A stretch of 64,000 nucleotides of DNA from Pontederia crassipes (Eukaryota > Streptophyta > Magnoliopsida > Commelinales > Pontederiaceae), in contig CM060193.1 in assembly GCA_030549335.1 (NCBI GenBank), positions 58,929,146-58,993,145 of the forward strand, given 5' to 3'. This document shows, piece after piece, positions 45,720-56,761 of this stretch (position 1 is its first letter; each line of letters begins with the position of its first letter). The notes under the pieces were generated by a model, which searched no databases, was not told the DNA's origin, and saw nothing but the letters and a program-made list of their open reading frames with translations. A program made the translations under genes and the position numbers.

Positions 45720-47418
45720 ACATTACATATATATATATATATATATATATATAGCATGTTCTACTCATTTTTTCATTAATCAATAAATAAGATTTTATAA
45801 GCATGTGATAATCGGCCTTTACTACCCCTCTTTTATGGCCAATAATTAATTTTCATGGGTCACACCAGTTCTTAGTTGTCTTTTTTTTTCGATAATAGTT
45901 CTTAATTCTTAGTTCGATATATAATAGCGATATGAGGTCTTAGTTGTCTTTACATGTGGTTATTTGTGAACTGAACAGTCTAGGAAATATATAAAACGCT
46001 TTAGCTTGAGATTAAAGATCATGCAGCACCACCTTTCTTTTAACCTAAATGATTGCTATCAGCTCAAATACTTCATAATTTTGTGAGACAAATATTTCTA
46101 TTGATATGCATTCGAAAAAGGTCTATCAAAGCAACTTACTATGCAAAATCCACATGTGCTTTGATTTCTCAAATTTATTAATACACATGGCATAAATCAT
46201 ATTATAATTGAATAGTATTATTTTTATAATTGCAAATGGTTAGTTTTTTCCTTTTGTAGCTTTATCGTTTTTAGTATTATTTTTATAATTTCTCAAAGCG
46301 CAAAGGGTTAGTTTTCTCCTTTTGTACCTTTATCATTTTCTTATCAAAACTTTTATATTCTTACAAAAAAATTTGATTTTTTTCCTTGGCATGTGATTCC
46401 TTATAATATCTATGCATTCCTTTTATCTTACAAAAACTTTGATGATTTGGTTTAAATATATTTTTAACTGACATTTGTTAATTATAAGACTTCAGAATGA
46501 ATTTTCATTTCTCATCATTATCTTTTTTCCTGATATTTCTTAATTTTTATTTTTTTAATATTCTCATCCTCACTATCATAAATATCATCATTTAATTCTT
46601 AGCATTCTCATTATTAATTTTCATATTAAAATTTTAACATCATAATTTATTGCTCATAAATTATAGCTGACTCTTTATATTATATTATATTTTCCACAGT
46701 ATAAGATAATCAATCATATATAAATGATTCCTTAATTAGTGTTTATTTTAAAATTTAACAAGTTATATGTTAATTAATTAATTCAATTTTATTATATTTT
46801 TCTCATAATAAATTATATTTAATAAAAAACAAATTCTTGTCAAGACTTTTATATTCTTACAAAAAAAATTCGATTTTTACCCTTGGCATGTGGTTCCCGA
46901 TAATATTTATGCTATCCTTTTATCTCACAAAAACTTTGATGTTTTCTTTTTAAGACTTGAAAATGAATCTTAAGCCATCTTTCATCCTTATATTTTTTTC
47001 CCGGTATTTCTTAATTTTTAGTGTTTTTAAATATTCTCATTCTTTACTATCATAAATATCATCATTTAATTCTTAGCACAAATATTTAGTATTATAATTA
47101 TTAATTTGCGTATTAAAATTTTAACATGTTCATAAATTATGGTCGACTCTTTATATTATATTATATTATATTATATTATATTTTCATAATATAAGATAAT
47201 CACGTATAAATGTATCCTTAATTAATATTTATTAAAATTTACAAATTACATGTTAACTACTTAACTTTTCAATTCTATTTTATTTTTTTGCTCGTAATAA
47301 GAAATCATATTTAATAAAAAAAATTATGTAAATTAATGTTTTTTAAAAATATATATTAATTTCTATTTTAAATTTTAAATAAATTTATAATTGCGCAAAG
47401 CGCGAGCAAGTTTACTAG
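45720..47418 (+). mobile_element. Helitron, 3' part certain, 5' end not placed (H0)
   Basis: The 3' end at 47393-47418 has the hairpin GCGCAAAGCGC, then CGAGCAAGTTTA and CTAG followed by a host T. This closely resembles the H1 end. The body is AT-rich and contains a 496-bp tandem duplication. No Rep/helicase is present, so it would be non-autonomous. The left boundary is arbitrary. Confidence 0.55.
46345..47335. repeat. 496-bp tandem duplication in Helitron H0
   Basis: CAAAACTTTTATATTCTTAC at 46345 and CAAGACTTTTATATTCTTAC at 46841 start two parallel copies. Both carry CCTTGGCATGTG, CTCACAAAAACTTTGATG-like text, TATCATAAATATCATCA and a TATTATATTATA run. Small indels distinguish them. Confidence 0.8.
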
Positions 47419-47521
47419 TTTGATTCATAGATCAAATTGTACAAAATATGATAAGGCATGTGGAAATTTGTGGTTTGAAGACTAAAGGTCATGCAAAATT
47501 TAGATTGCGATAATAACTTAA

Positions 47522-47558
<37 letters not shown>

Positions 47559-47680
47559 CTAATGCATCGGAGAGGCTCACATTGTATCATTGAACTTTAT
47601 CTTTTTTTCTAATGGCTTTCACTTCTTAATCATTTTTTTTTCTCTTTTTTGTAACCCTCGTATGGTCCATCCATTAATGT

Positions 47681-48830
47681 ACCAATTTAATTAATGTTAA
47701 TAAATATATAATGATCAGTTTAAAAAATTGACTTTTATCCTCTTTATCTTTTTTCTTATATGAATTAAATTTTTTAATTTATTTCTTACATAAATTATTT
47801 AATTAAAATATTAAATGTCATTAATTCATAGACCCACTACATTTGATTAATGCAACAGTTTCATCAAATTTTTAATGGTATCAACTAATCAATATTACCA
47901 ATTAATTAAAATGTACCAATTTAATTAATGTTAATAAATATATTATGAGTCAGTTTAAAAAATTGACTTTTATCGTCTTTATCTTTTTTCTTATATGAAT
48001 TAAATTTTTTAATTTATTTGTTACATATATTATTTAATTAAAATATTAAATGTCATTAATTCATAGACCCACTACATTTGATTAATGCAACAGTTTCATC
48101 AAATTTTTAATGGCATCAATTAATCAACATGACCAATTAGTTAATACATTTTTATTTTCATAAGAAAATATCTTAACGTATATTTATACAAAGTGATGCA
48201 AGTGGCAGTTTTAAAATTCTCTCAACTCAACATTACTGTCTTTTTTCTCATTGTTTTAATATTTAGCTTTTTATTCTCATTTTTTAAAAATCTAATCAAC
48301 TATTTTGGAATATGAAAAGACAGAGTAATTATCATTTTTTCTCTTTTTTGTAACTCTCATATGGCCCATCCATTAATGCACCAATTTAATTAATGTTAAT
48401 AAATATATTATGAGTCAGTTTAAAAAATTGACTTTTATCCTCTTTATCTTTTTTCTTATATGAATTAAATTTCTTTATTTATTTCTTACATAAATTATTT
48501 AATTAAAATGTTAAATGTCATTAACTCATAGACCCACTGCATTAGATTAATGCAACAGTTTCATCAATTTTTTAATGGCATCAACTAATCAATATGACCA
48601 ATTAATTAATAACTTTTTATTTTCATAAGAAAATATATTAACGTATATTTATATAAAGTGATGCAAGTGGCAGTTTTAAATTTCTCTCAAGTCAACATCA
48701 CTGTCTTTTTTCTCATTGTTTTAATATTTAGCTTTTTATTCTCTTTTTTTTTTAAAAAATCTAATCAACTATTTTGGAATATGAAAAGACAGAGTAAATA
48801 TTTTTTTGATAGAGCAATTATTTTTTACAT
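47681..48830. repeat. tandem repeats in Helitron H1
   Basis: ACCAATTTAATTAATGTTAA marks three copies at 47681, 47915 and 48380. Copies B and C (465 bp apart) share a longer unit including TTTCATAAGAAAATAT, GTGATGCAAGTGGCAG and CAACTATTTTGGAATATG. Copy A is the shorter 234-bp version. Confidence 0.88.
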
Positions 48831-48932
48831 CAGTTTTTTTTAATTTTTTAATTGCAGTTTTTAGTGATATATTCTTCTGAAAGACGAAGAGAACCTCCTT
48901 AAGTTTTAAAAGAGGAACTTCCCCATCTGGCG

Positions 48933-49480
48933 TCGCCGTGATGGATAGGTCCTCCGCCATCCCATCTTGCTTCCTCCGCGTCCCCGCTATCGTCGCTGCA
49001 TTGGAGTTCTCCTTCCCGTCCTTCTCCCATCGGGGAAGCAGCGGCGCCCTCTGGGTCGCGGCTTCAGCCACATTTCCGCCGCGGCCGACGGTGCTGGTGG
49101 TGGAGAAGCTTGGCAACTCCGGCCAGAGCTCCTCAAGGGAGTCACCAACGTCGACTGCTCGTACAACCTGACCCTAGGAACTCCGCTGATCTTGCTCTGC
49201 GACACGCTGATCATGCGCAAAGGGGTGAAGGTCACGAGGGAAATGTTCGAGGCCCCCAAGGGCCGACTCAAGGTGGTGGTGCAGGCTGGGTGGGATCAAC
49301 AATGTGGACCTCCAGGCTGCCATGGAGTTTGGGTGCCTCATCGTCAACGCGCCCACAGCGAACATCATTTACCGCCGCTGAGCACAACATTGCCCTCCTA
49401 CCCGCCATGGCTAGGAACATCGTCCACACATATGCCTCCCTAAAAGCCAGTGAGAAGACCCCTCCTGCCGTAACCTTTTC
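48933..49480 (+). pseudogene. captured D-3-phosphoglycerate dehydrogenase fragment
   Basis: The piece encodes the plastid PGDH N-terminus: a transit-peptide-like start (MDRSSAIPSCFLRV), then PTVLVVEKLGNSG, LLKGVTNVDCSYNLT, LCDTLIMRKGVKVTREMFEA, GRLKVVVQAG, NNVDLQAAMEFGCLIVNAP and AEHNIALLPAMARNIVHTYA. PGDH catalyses the first step of serine synthesis from 3-phosphoglycerate. These parts lie in three frames (changes near 49110, 49290 and 49370), so it is dead. The Rossmann NAD-binding domain and the regulatory C-terminus are absent. It ends near SLKASEK, where the plant gene has an exon edge or continues GEWKRNKY. It is GC-rich inside an AT-rich Helitron, as expected for a capture. Confidence 0.82.
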
Positions 49481-49721
49481 CATGCTCACTTCTTCCTTTG
49501 TTTTTATGATCTAGATTTTTTATCTAATCCCGCAACGAGAAAAGAGAATGAATGTAATATGTGAATAGGCTAACAGATGCTCAGATATGTAGAGTCTATA
49601 TTTTTCCTTTTTTTGTTGCTTCATTTTTTCTCATTGCATGTTTTGAGGCAAACATATTGTCTCTCATTTCAATTTAGCACCCAATAATTCATGTTGATTT
49701 AATTTTTCTCTATTATTGCAG

Positions 49722-49822
49722 GAACAATCCCTATATGAGCAGCCACTTCCTTTTGCACAAATCATATTGCTTCCCTCTCGATGACCATGATTGCAGCAAG
49801 AATTATGACATGCATATCAATG
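49722..49822 (+). pseudogene. exon-like captured fragment, gene unknown
   Basis: Preceded by a pyrimidine tract and TATTATTGCAG and followed by GTACGC, so it has both splice-site contexts. One frame is open throughout and reads NNPYMSSHFLLHKSYCF then PLDDHDCSKNYDMHIN. I cannot name the source gene. It lies in Helitron H1, 240 bp after the PGDH piece, and may derive from another gene. Confidence 0.45.
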
Positions 49823-51292
49823 GTACGCATAAATTATTATATTTTTAAATAATATTTTAATAACAATTATTATATACATATTTGTTATACACCAAAGATA
49901 CACGTATAATGTGCTATTTTGTAATGATAAAAAATCATAGATGAATTAATAACTACTAATAACTAAGTATATTTTGTATTATTTGTTTTATAAATAATTT
50001 TATAATTTTGTAAAATATTTTGTGAACAAATAAAAATAGATAGTATTTTACGAAAAAAAGTCTTATAATACTATTAAATAAATCAAAATTTTTATTGAAT
50101 AAAATATGTATATAATAATATTGATTTTGATTATTGTTGGCATTGACTACATTGATTGCAACTCTCACTACATGTAAATGAATTTTAATAAAAATACTTT
50201 TGTCATTTATAATTATAGAATAAAAGAGAAGATAATGAAGTCAAGATATTGGTAACATATATTTATAGTAATTAACACATAATTTAATAAAATAATAACT
50301 AGAAATAAATATATTATTCAATAGCTATAACTGTATGTATATTGATATGAAAAGACTTCAAAATTTACAAACTAATTCAGATATATTTCTAATATTTATT
50401 TTGAAAAAAGTTATGATTTCAAATCTAATAATATACCCATTTATGCATGATATTTATTTTTGTTTCGATATATTAAAACTTGAAATATTTTTACACAAAT
50501 TGATTCCTCACGTTGAATAAGTGCATAGTAAGAAGAAGATGTGACATTTAAAATTATTTCATATTGTTTTTTTTACTTTTTTTGTCTTCAAACAATATAA
50601 ATTAAGATTTTTACTCATACTTATATTCAAATTTATGATGGCGTCTTTTATAAAAATAATAATTAATCATTTTATCAGCACTCAATTATATATTAAAAAT
50701 GATCAATTCAATTATATATTATTATTATTACTATTATTACAAACGATAAATATATAAAATGATTATAATTGCGCGGAGCGCGAGCATATTCCCTAGTCTA
50801 TATATATAAAGCTGATGCATTAGGATCATCCTCCATCCATCTTTCTCCCTTTTCTTTTTTCATGTGTTTTTGAGTTTTCTAATATATTATGGCCACTTCA
50901 GTTTATATTGCAGGCAATAATACTCATCAAAGTCATTTTCCTTGCCCTTGTGTCACTGCCAAGAATTTAACTGATTAATCAAAGCTATAAATGAAATATA
51001 CAGTACTGCAATGAAGTCCAAAAGTCACCACTATGTACATGCCCTGTCCACTCACCTCCCGCTATACTCATCTGCTTTAAATTATTAATTCATTCATTCA
51101 TTTACTGGGTTGCACTACACCGATGCAAAGCGGCAATGAATATATCCGTTGCACTTGCACCGGGTCCTTTCGTTTTCTACTCGCTCCCTCCCTCCCTTTA
51201 AAGTCATCACACTTCACAGTTCGCCTGCAATTGGTCTCTCATCAACTCTCAAGCAGAAAAGAGCACTAACTCATTGTGGGATGCCTCCTCCC

Positions 51293-51380
51293 TCTCTTCT
51301 GGCAATCTCTTGCGCCCTTGTGATGCTCTCTTCTCTCAACCCTTCGGGTGACAGCAAAAACATAATTGTGTGTCTTGGTT
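51293..51380 (+). pseudogene. captured signal-peptide exon, probably of the X8 gene
   Basis: An ATG starts MPPPSLLAISCALVMLSSL followed by NPSGDS, a short hydrophobic stretch like a secretory signal, then a stop. It lies about 150 bp upstream of the X8 domain fragment in the same orientation, as expected for a first exon and intron. Upstream sequence from 51140 is CT-rich and may be a captured 5' flank. Confidence 0.4.
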
Positions 51381-51479
51381 GATTTCGTGAGACTATGTAC
51401 TCGTCTTCATGCATTGATGCTATAATTTCTTGGAGGCAACGGAATCATGATGAAGTTGGTGCAGGGTTTGGTAACATAA

Positions 51480-51770
51480 TTGCCATTGCTTTGCTTTGCT
51501 TTTTTTCTCATCCTTCTTAGCGATCACATTGAGAGTAGATTGCGCTTGCTTCCGCAGAGAACTTCGTGTGTGGCGAAGCCTAAGATGGATGAAGCGACCA
51601 TTCAGTGCCTACTCTTGCAGCGTACTGCAGAAGGGCTGCACTTGCTTCTACCCGGACAACCTCATATCCTACGCCTCCGTCGTCATGAACCTGTACTACC
51701 AGTAAAGGGGCAAGAACTAATGGAACTTCTACTTCAAGAACTCCGCAGTCATTCTTTTTTTTCTTCTAAT
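51480..51770 (+). pseudogene. captured X8 (CBM43) domain protein fragment
   Basis: Two frames together give the X8 domain: SCVAKPKMDEATIQC in one, then YSCSVLQKGCTCFYPDNLI and SYASVVMNLYYQ in the next, followed by a stop and WNFYFKNSAV. Cysteines typical of the fold are kept. The X8 domain binds callose (beta-1,3-glucan) in plasmodesmal callose-binding proteins and in tails of endo-1,3-beta-glucanases. The frame change near 51600 and the TAA after LYYQ show a pseudogene. A hydrophobic stretch lies before the domain. It sits inside Helitron H2 and ends where a (TA)n tract starts. Confidence 0.8.
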
Positions 51771-51780
51771 TTCTTTCCTT

Positions 51781-51783
<3 letters not shown>

Positions 51784-51832
<49 letters not shown>
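51784..51832. repeat. (TA)n microsatellite
   Basis: About 24 TA units directly after the captured X8 fragment and next to a Helitron-like 5' sequence. Other such tracts at Helitron starts are 47523-47556 and 50798-50807. Confidence 0.95.
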
Positions 51833-51833
<1 letters not shown>

Positions 51834-52798
51834 CTTTATCAATATTTTTTTAGTAAAAGCTAATACATCAGAACAATACTCTGATCATCTTTCTCCTCTT
51901 TCCTTTTTCATATTTTTTTTGAGTTTTCTAATATATTTTAGCCATTAATTTATTTATTACCATTAATTAAATTAAAATATTAAATGGGTAAACTCCTAAG
52001 TCTGCTACTTGATTAATGCAACAGTTTCATTGCATGACATCAAATTTCTCTCATATGTCAATTATTGTACTACCATTAGACCATAAAAATTCAATTATTT
52101 TGTCACAAGAACATAATGTTGCATAGGAGTTCAAAATGGATTATATAAGAAAAAATGAATGGTCTAAAGACAAATAACAAGAAAATAACTAAACTCCTAA
52201 TGGGTAAGAATTTTTTAATAAAAATTTCCATAAAAAACTAACGATATTAAAATAAGAAGGCTTCAAAATAGAAATGATATTTAGAATTTAAAAATATTAA
52301 ACAACTATTTCACTATTGTATCTAGATATAGTATGAAAATATTTGGAATTTATGTGAAACACGGCACCTTGACACAAGTTGATGTTTTTCATCCAAATAC
52401 GTGTAAAATGATTTAAAAGTGCATTTTCAAGTAATATATAATTGATTTTCTTTATAAAATATTCTCATTTTTTATGTAATAGTTAACTTTTGTATATTTC
52501 TCTTGACTTAACAAAAATAAATATGATAGCATTTCGATTATAATTTCTTATATGTTACTACTAATTCAATTATCATCTCTATAATTTGATTAAAAATAGC
52601 TTTCATCATTACTTAACTACTTTACTACTGTTAATACAATAAATAAATAAATTATTACTTTGTTGTAACTGTTGCTTATTTTCCATATTTAAATTGATAA
52701 CAAATTATTTAAAAATATTTATTCATTTAATCTAATTTTTTAACCCTAAAATATATCTCATTATTATTAATCGCGCTGTGCGCGAGAGAGTTCCCTAG

Positions 52799-53135
52799 TT
52801 AATCCATACAAGAGCAACCACTTCAAATTAACATTGTAGCATAATTAATGACAAATAAATTAACATAAGTAGTGTCATTTATTGCATTAAATGGATGAAT
52901 TCTGGAGGTTAAGTGGAAAATGAAAATGGGAAGATTTCTTTAGGTATTAGAATCAAAGACATCAATTTCACAATGTATATGCAAAGAGTTACATAGTGCT
53001 TTATTATCATGTGGATAAATAAAGTTGTGATTTATTTTAGATTATTGTATTTCATTTTAGAAGTGATGTCACGAATATATATATATGTGTGTGTGTGTTT
53101 CATCGGATGAATATATATATATATATATATATATA
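52799..53135. other. AT-rich spacer with (GT)n and (TA)n
   Basis: No gene is seen. (GT)6 lies at 53083-53098 and (TA)n at 53111-53135 immediately before the next element. Confidence 0.65.
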
Positions 53136-53837
53136 CGATTTTAATGGACGTCCATCCCATTTTAATGGGGTGGATGCTCCTCCCTACATCCGCCTCCACC
53201 CGATGTTGAATCAATAGCCAAAGCTGAAAACACGGTTGAATGGGTGGTTCAATAGGTAGTTTACGTCAACGAACGAATGGTTCAACCCCCTCCCCCTCCC
53301 CACTATGATTTCTCTACATTTTGGATGTTGAGCTCCGCCATCATCATTGCCTTGGACCTCGCTCGTCGTCTCCCTCGACCTCACTCGTCATGGCCCTCGA
53401 CCTCACTCATTGTCATTCTTGCCATTGTTGGCCTCGCTCTAATCTCGTCGCCTCCCCTTCCTTGTTTATTCCTCTGATTTTGGATGTTGTGTTTTGTACC
53501 TTAAGAGCTCGCTCGTTGTTGCTCTCGCCGTTGCCATCCTCGACCACGCTTGTCGTCGTCCTCATCACTGCCGCCTTCTACCTACATACTGTTGATCTCT
53601 TCGCCGCTGCCTTCGTGCATCCTATAGTCGTCATCACCGTCATCACTCATCCCGACTCCCCACCCCCACCCCACCTTGTCCCTTTGTCACAGGCGGGAGC
53701 ATGTAGAGCACACGATTTTTTTCTTTCTGACCCACCCAAACCATGTGTGTGAACTACACGTCCCAACTTGGCAGTCATATCTAAACCTTAGGTGGGAGTA
53801 TCCACACCATTAAAATGGCATGGACGCTTGTTAAACC

Positions 53838-53838
<1 letters not shown>
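53136..53838. mobile_element. TIR element inserted in a (TA)n tract
   Basis: Imperfect terminal inverted repeats of about 50 bp: the left end has GGACGTCCATCCCATTTTAA then TGGGGTGGATGCTCCTCCC. The right end, reversed, has AGCGTCCATGCCATTTTAA then TGGTGTGGATACTCCCACC. Both sides are bounded by (TA)n (53111-53135 and 53839-53864), consistent with a TA target. The interior (53330-53700) is CT-rich low complexity with CCTCGACCTCACTCGTC repeats and no transposase. The superfamily is uncertain (TA or TTA/TAA target users). Confidence 0.6.
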
Positions 53839-53864
<26 letters not shown>

Positions 53865-53868
<4 letters not shown>

Positions 53869-54600
53869 TTTTATATGTAGTCATAATTTTCACATATTAG
53901 ATGGATATTAAATCTAATAACATTTATGTGGAGTATTGGATAGTTATGAAATACTAATTGAGAAATTCAAATACAATAATGATGAGTTCAAGCGATAAAA
54001 TTTACTTTTGATTGAATTATGGGGATTATATTAGGACTAACATACTGCAAATAGAAAAATACCATATACGTTGATGTATATATGAATGGTGGAAGGAAAA
54101 ACAACATAATATATTTACAAATTACAAACATATCAATATAAATTGAAAAACACAATACAAAAAATGTGATGGAAAAGAGGGTAAATGAGGCTGAATTTTT
54201 TGTGTGTTAGTCAAAGAATCCTACTTCTAATTAAATTAAAGTTTCCTTTGAGTTTTTTATTTTTATCCTCATAAACATTTTAACCAAACAAAGAATTCTA
54301 CTTATAATCAAATTAATGCTACCTTTGAATATTTCTATTTTAATGATTTTATTTATCTGGTTTTATTAAAGATTGTTAATTTCTATACTACAAATATATT
54401 ACCTTATTTAACAAACTTTGTAGATCATGACAAGATATTTTTCTGTAAAGATATCCCAAAATACCAACAAATCATATTATATATTTATTTCTATCTCATA
54501 CAAATTTTATTATATAATTAAGGGAAAAATGGATATAGTTGTCCGTTTTCCTATTGGCGCTTATATTTAAAACAACTCATGCTATGTTGGAGAGCTTATA
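53865..54600. other. AT-rich spacer, no gene recognised
   Basis: Nothing recognisable. A weak duplication of CCTACTTCTAATTAAATTAA (54222) and TCTACTTATAATCAAATTAA (54297), both followed by a CCTTTGA-type piece, is the only structure seen. Confidence 0.6.
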
Positions 54601-55140
54601 TCACAACCGTTATGTTAAAATGGATGCACAGGATTTGGCAAAAAAATAAGGCCAAACAAAAGCCCTAACTAAAGGGCGGCATATGAGATTTTTTTCATCA
54701 AAATATTCTCTCTCATAGTTTGCGGCTCCTTTCCTTGGTCGATCAAGCTGCTCAGTGACAACATCATCTTCTTTTTTTTTGATAGCCAGCCCCTGATATC
54801 TGGGAAGCAATGTCAATGATTCAACTCACGCGACGCTAAAGAGCGCACTGTCCAAGGCTGGCCCACCATTGAACCCCGAATCGTGTAACTGACGATGGAT
54901 AGCAAAGCGTTCGTCGAACACCAACGACTCATTCGTTGGAGTTCAACAAAGTTTGACGGCTTGATCCATCGAAGCACAACGACTCCTCATCCGTTGATGT
55001 GCGACAACTCGTCATTCTTTCCATTGTCTGATGAAGTGCGACGACTCGTCATCCTCGTCGTCATCTATTGATGAGCAGCGACTCATCGCCCTAGCCATTC
55101 TTTATTGAAGTGCGGTGATGGAGAACAAGTTCCATTCATA
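54601..55140. other. degraded sequence with CGACTCGTCAT-type repeats
   Basis: From 54880 to 55110 the words CGACTCATTCGTTG, CGACTCCTCATCCGTTG, CAACTCGTCATTC and CGACTCGTCATCCTCG recur with TTGATGAAGTGCGAC-like partners. No coding frame is convincing. The source is unknown. Confidence 0.5.
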
Positions 55141-56650
55141 TTTGTGTTGAAAGTAAAAAATAGAATGGAAAAAAGATCATTTTTTTAATGGCATAGATTG
55201 AGAGTTAATCCTTAGCTAATATAGGTCAAATATTAAAGCGTGTAAAACTATTTCCCTTTAATAATAATACCATTATGTTTTTAGATTTTGATCAAATATT
55301 TGTTCTTCATTTGGTTGGTTACAGGAAGCTGCATTCTTATGAGAATAGATATACCTTATTTCTTTCATCATACAGTTCTCAGATAGTAACATGATACATT
55401 ATTTTTTTCGGCTGAAGTGATAGCATGATTGACCAAGCGCTCGTTAAATATTACTAGCTCCGAGTCGAAGTAATCATGCTAGAAAAATAAATTATTTCTG
55501 ATTTATCTTTCTAACTTCAAAATTAATCGAACGTTAGTAACTTCGAATACTGGTGACATCTCCTAAATCTAGGCCGATAATAAAAAAAAGATAATCTTTC
55601 CGTCGTGAATAAAGGTCACCGATCTAATACCAAAATAAACAAATAAGGCGTGATTTAGTAGTCCATCATTTGACCATTCTTAGACTTAAGGATAAGAGGT
55701 GAGTTCAAATTTCACTCATGGATGCTCCTTATTTATCTTTTTCTTTTAATGTACTTTGAACCTCTAATTGAAAAATAATACTAAAAAAAAGAATAAGAAT
55801 GAAATTCGTGACACATAATCATTAATCTCGTATTTCGTAAGTAGAGCACTTCGTCCTATAATATAGCTAGAGAAAGCTTATCTTTTATTATTTATTTAAT
55901 TTAATGATTATGTTTTATAGTTAAGTTAATTATATAATTTATGGATGAAAACAATATATACTTATTATCAGACTAATTTGATAATAAAAAGTATAATTTA
56001 AGGCTAAATTAATAAATTGAGATTGTTAAATTAATCGTATCTTAAACTACATGTCCATCTAATAGTATTGATCAGGATCAATTTCATTATATAACTGATA
56101 AAATAAGTTAATATATAGTTATTTTTATTAAGAATTATTTTCTTAAATCTTCTCGAAATTATAACGATTTTTTACGTCTAATATTTAATTATAAATTTAT
56201 CGTACGATGTCCTTTGACTTATTGTGATTTTCACTTTAGTTCTTCCGTTTGTTAAGTTCTTTTATTATTTTCTATTTATGAAAGCGCTAAAGCATTATTT
56301 CACGAGCTGTCATCTATTATAATATTTAAAAATAATAAATAATAATAAATAACATAAAACTATAAATATTAAAAAAATATTTTTTACATTGTTGTCTTGT
56401 TAAAATATTTTATTTTAAACATAAAAAATACTTCGTGAAAGGATATTTTAATTTTTTTCATAAACAGAAAAAATTGAAAATAACGAAAATCTTAAGAAAA
56501 TTGAAAAAGAAAATTGCCGTAAAACTTAGGAACATCAATGCAGTAAGTTGAGAGTTAGACACGAAAAAATAATTATATTTTAAGAAAGATTTAAGAAAAT
56601 AATCCTTTTATTAATTTAAGAAGTACAATTAGTATTCTAGCTTTACAAAA
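55141..56650. other. AT-rich spacer with a possible SINE fragment
   Basis: No gene is seen. Near 55650-55730 GTGATTTAGTAGTC and, 55 bp later, GGTGAGTTCAAATTTCACTC resemble degenerate A and B boxes of a tRNA-derived SINE followed by a T-rich tail. The match is weak. Confidence 0.4.
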
Positions 56651-56674
56651 CGAAAAAAATGGGAATATACAAAT

Positions 56675-56677
<3 letters not shown>

Positions 56678-56706
<29 letters not shown>
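56678..56706. repeat. (TA)n microsatellite before the interrupted ORF
   Basis: About 14 TA units ending 56 bp before the ATG at 56762. Confidence 0.95.
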
Positions 56707-56710
<4 letters not shown>

Positions 56711-56761
56711 CGTGGAAGAGGAGAAAGAGATCAGAGTAGCAAGTCGGAAGAACAACCAAAC

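Larger units (their letters stand above)
47522..50796 (+). mobile_element. Helitron carrying gene fragments (H1)
   Basis: Starts TCTATATATATA after a host A (47521) and ends with hairpin GCGCGGAGCGC (50771-50781), CGAGCATATTCC and CTAG (50793-50796) before a T. This is the 5'-TC, 3'-hairpin-CTRR structure with A/T insertion site. At 3,275 bp it has no Rep/helicase gene but carries tandem repeats (47681-48830), a phosphoglycerate dehydrogenase piece and another exon-like piece. It inserted exactly at the 5' TC of the next Helitron. Confidence 0.75.
50797..52798 (+). mobile_element. Helitron(s) carrying X8-domain gene piece (H2/H3)
   Basis: Starts TCTATATATATAAAGCTGATG immediately after the CTAG of H1. 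The 3' end has the perfect hairpin TCGCGC-TGT-GCGCGA (52771-52785), GAGAGTTCC and CTAG (52795-52798) before T. A second Helitron-like 5' region starts near 51780 ((TA)n then AAAGCTAATACATCAGAAC and CATCTTTCTCC, as at 50810-50850), so two elements are probably nested and only one 3' end survives. No Rep/helicase is present. Confidence 0.65.

Noticed and set aside
53277-53752. Open frames of 66 and 143 residues in the TIR element
   Set aside because: Repeat-derived Leu/Ser/Pro/His-rich text without a recognisable domain; the opposite strand is equally open.
55640-55735. tRNA gene or tRNA-derived SINE
   Set aside because: Only weak A/B box resemblance; no cloverleaf and no target duplication could be traced. 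Mentioned only as a possibility.
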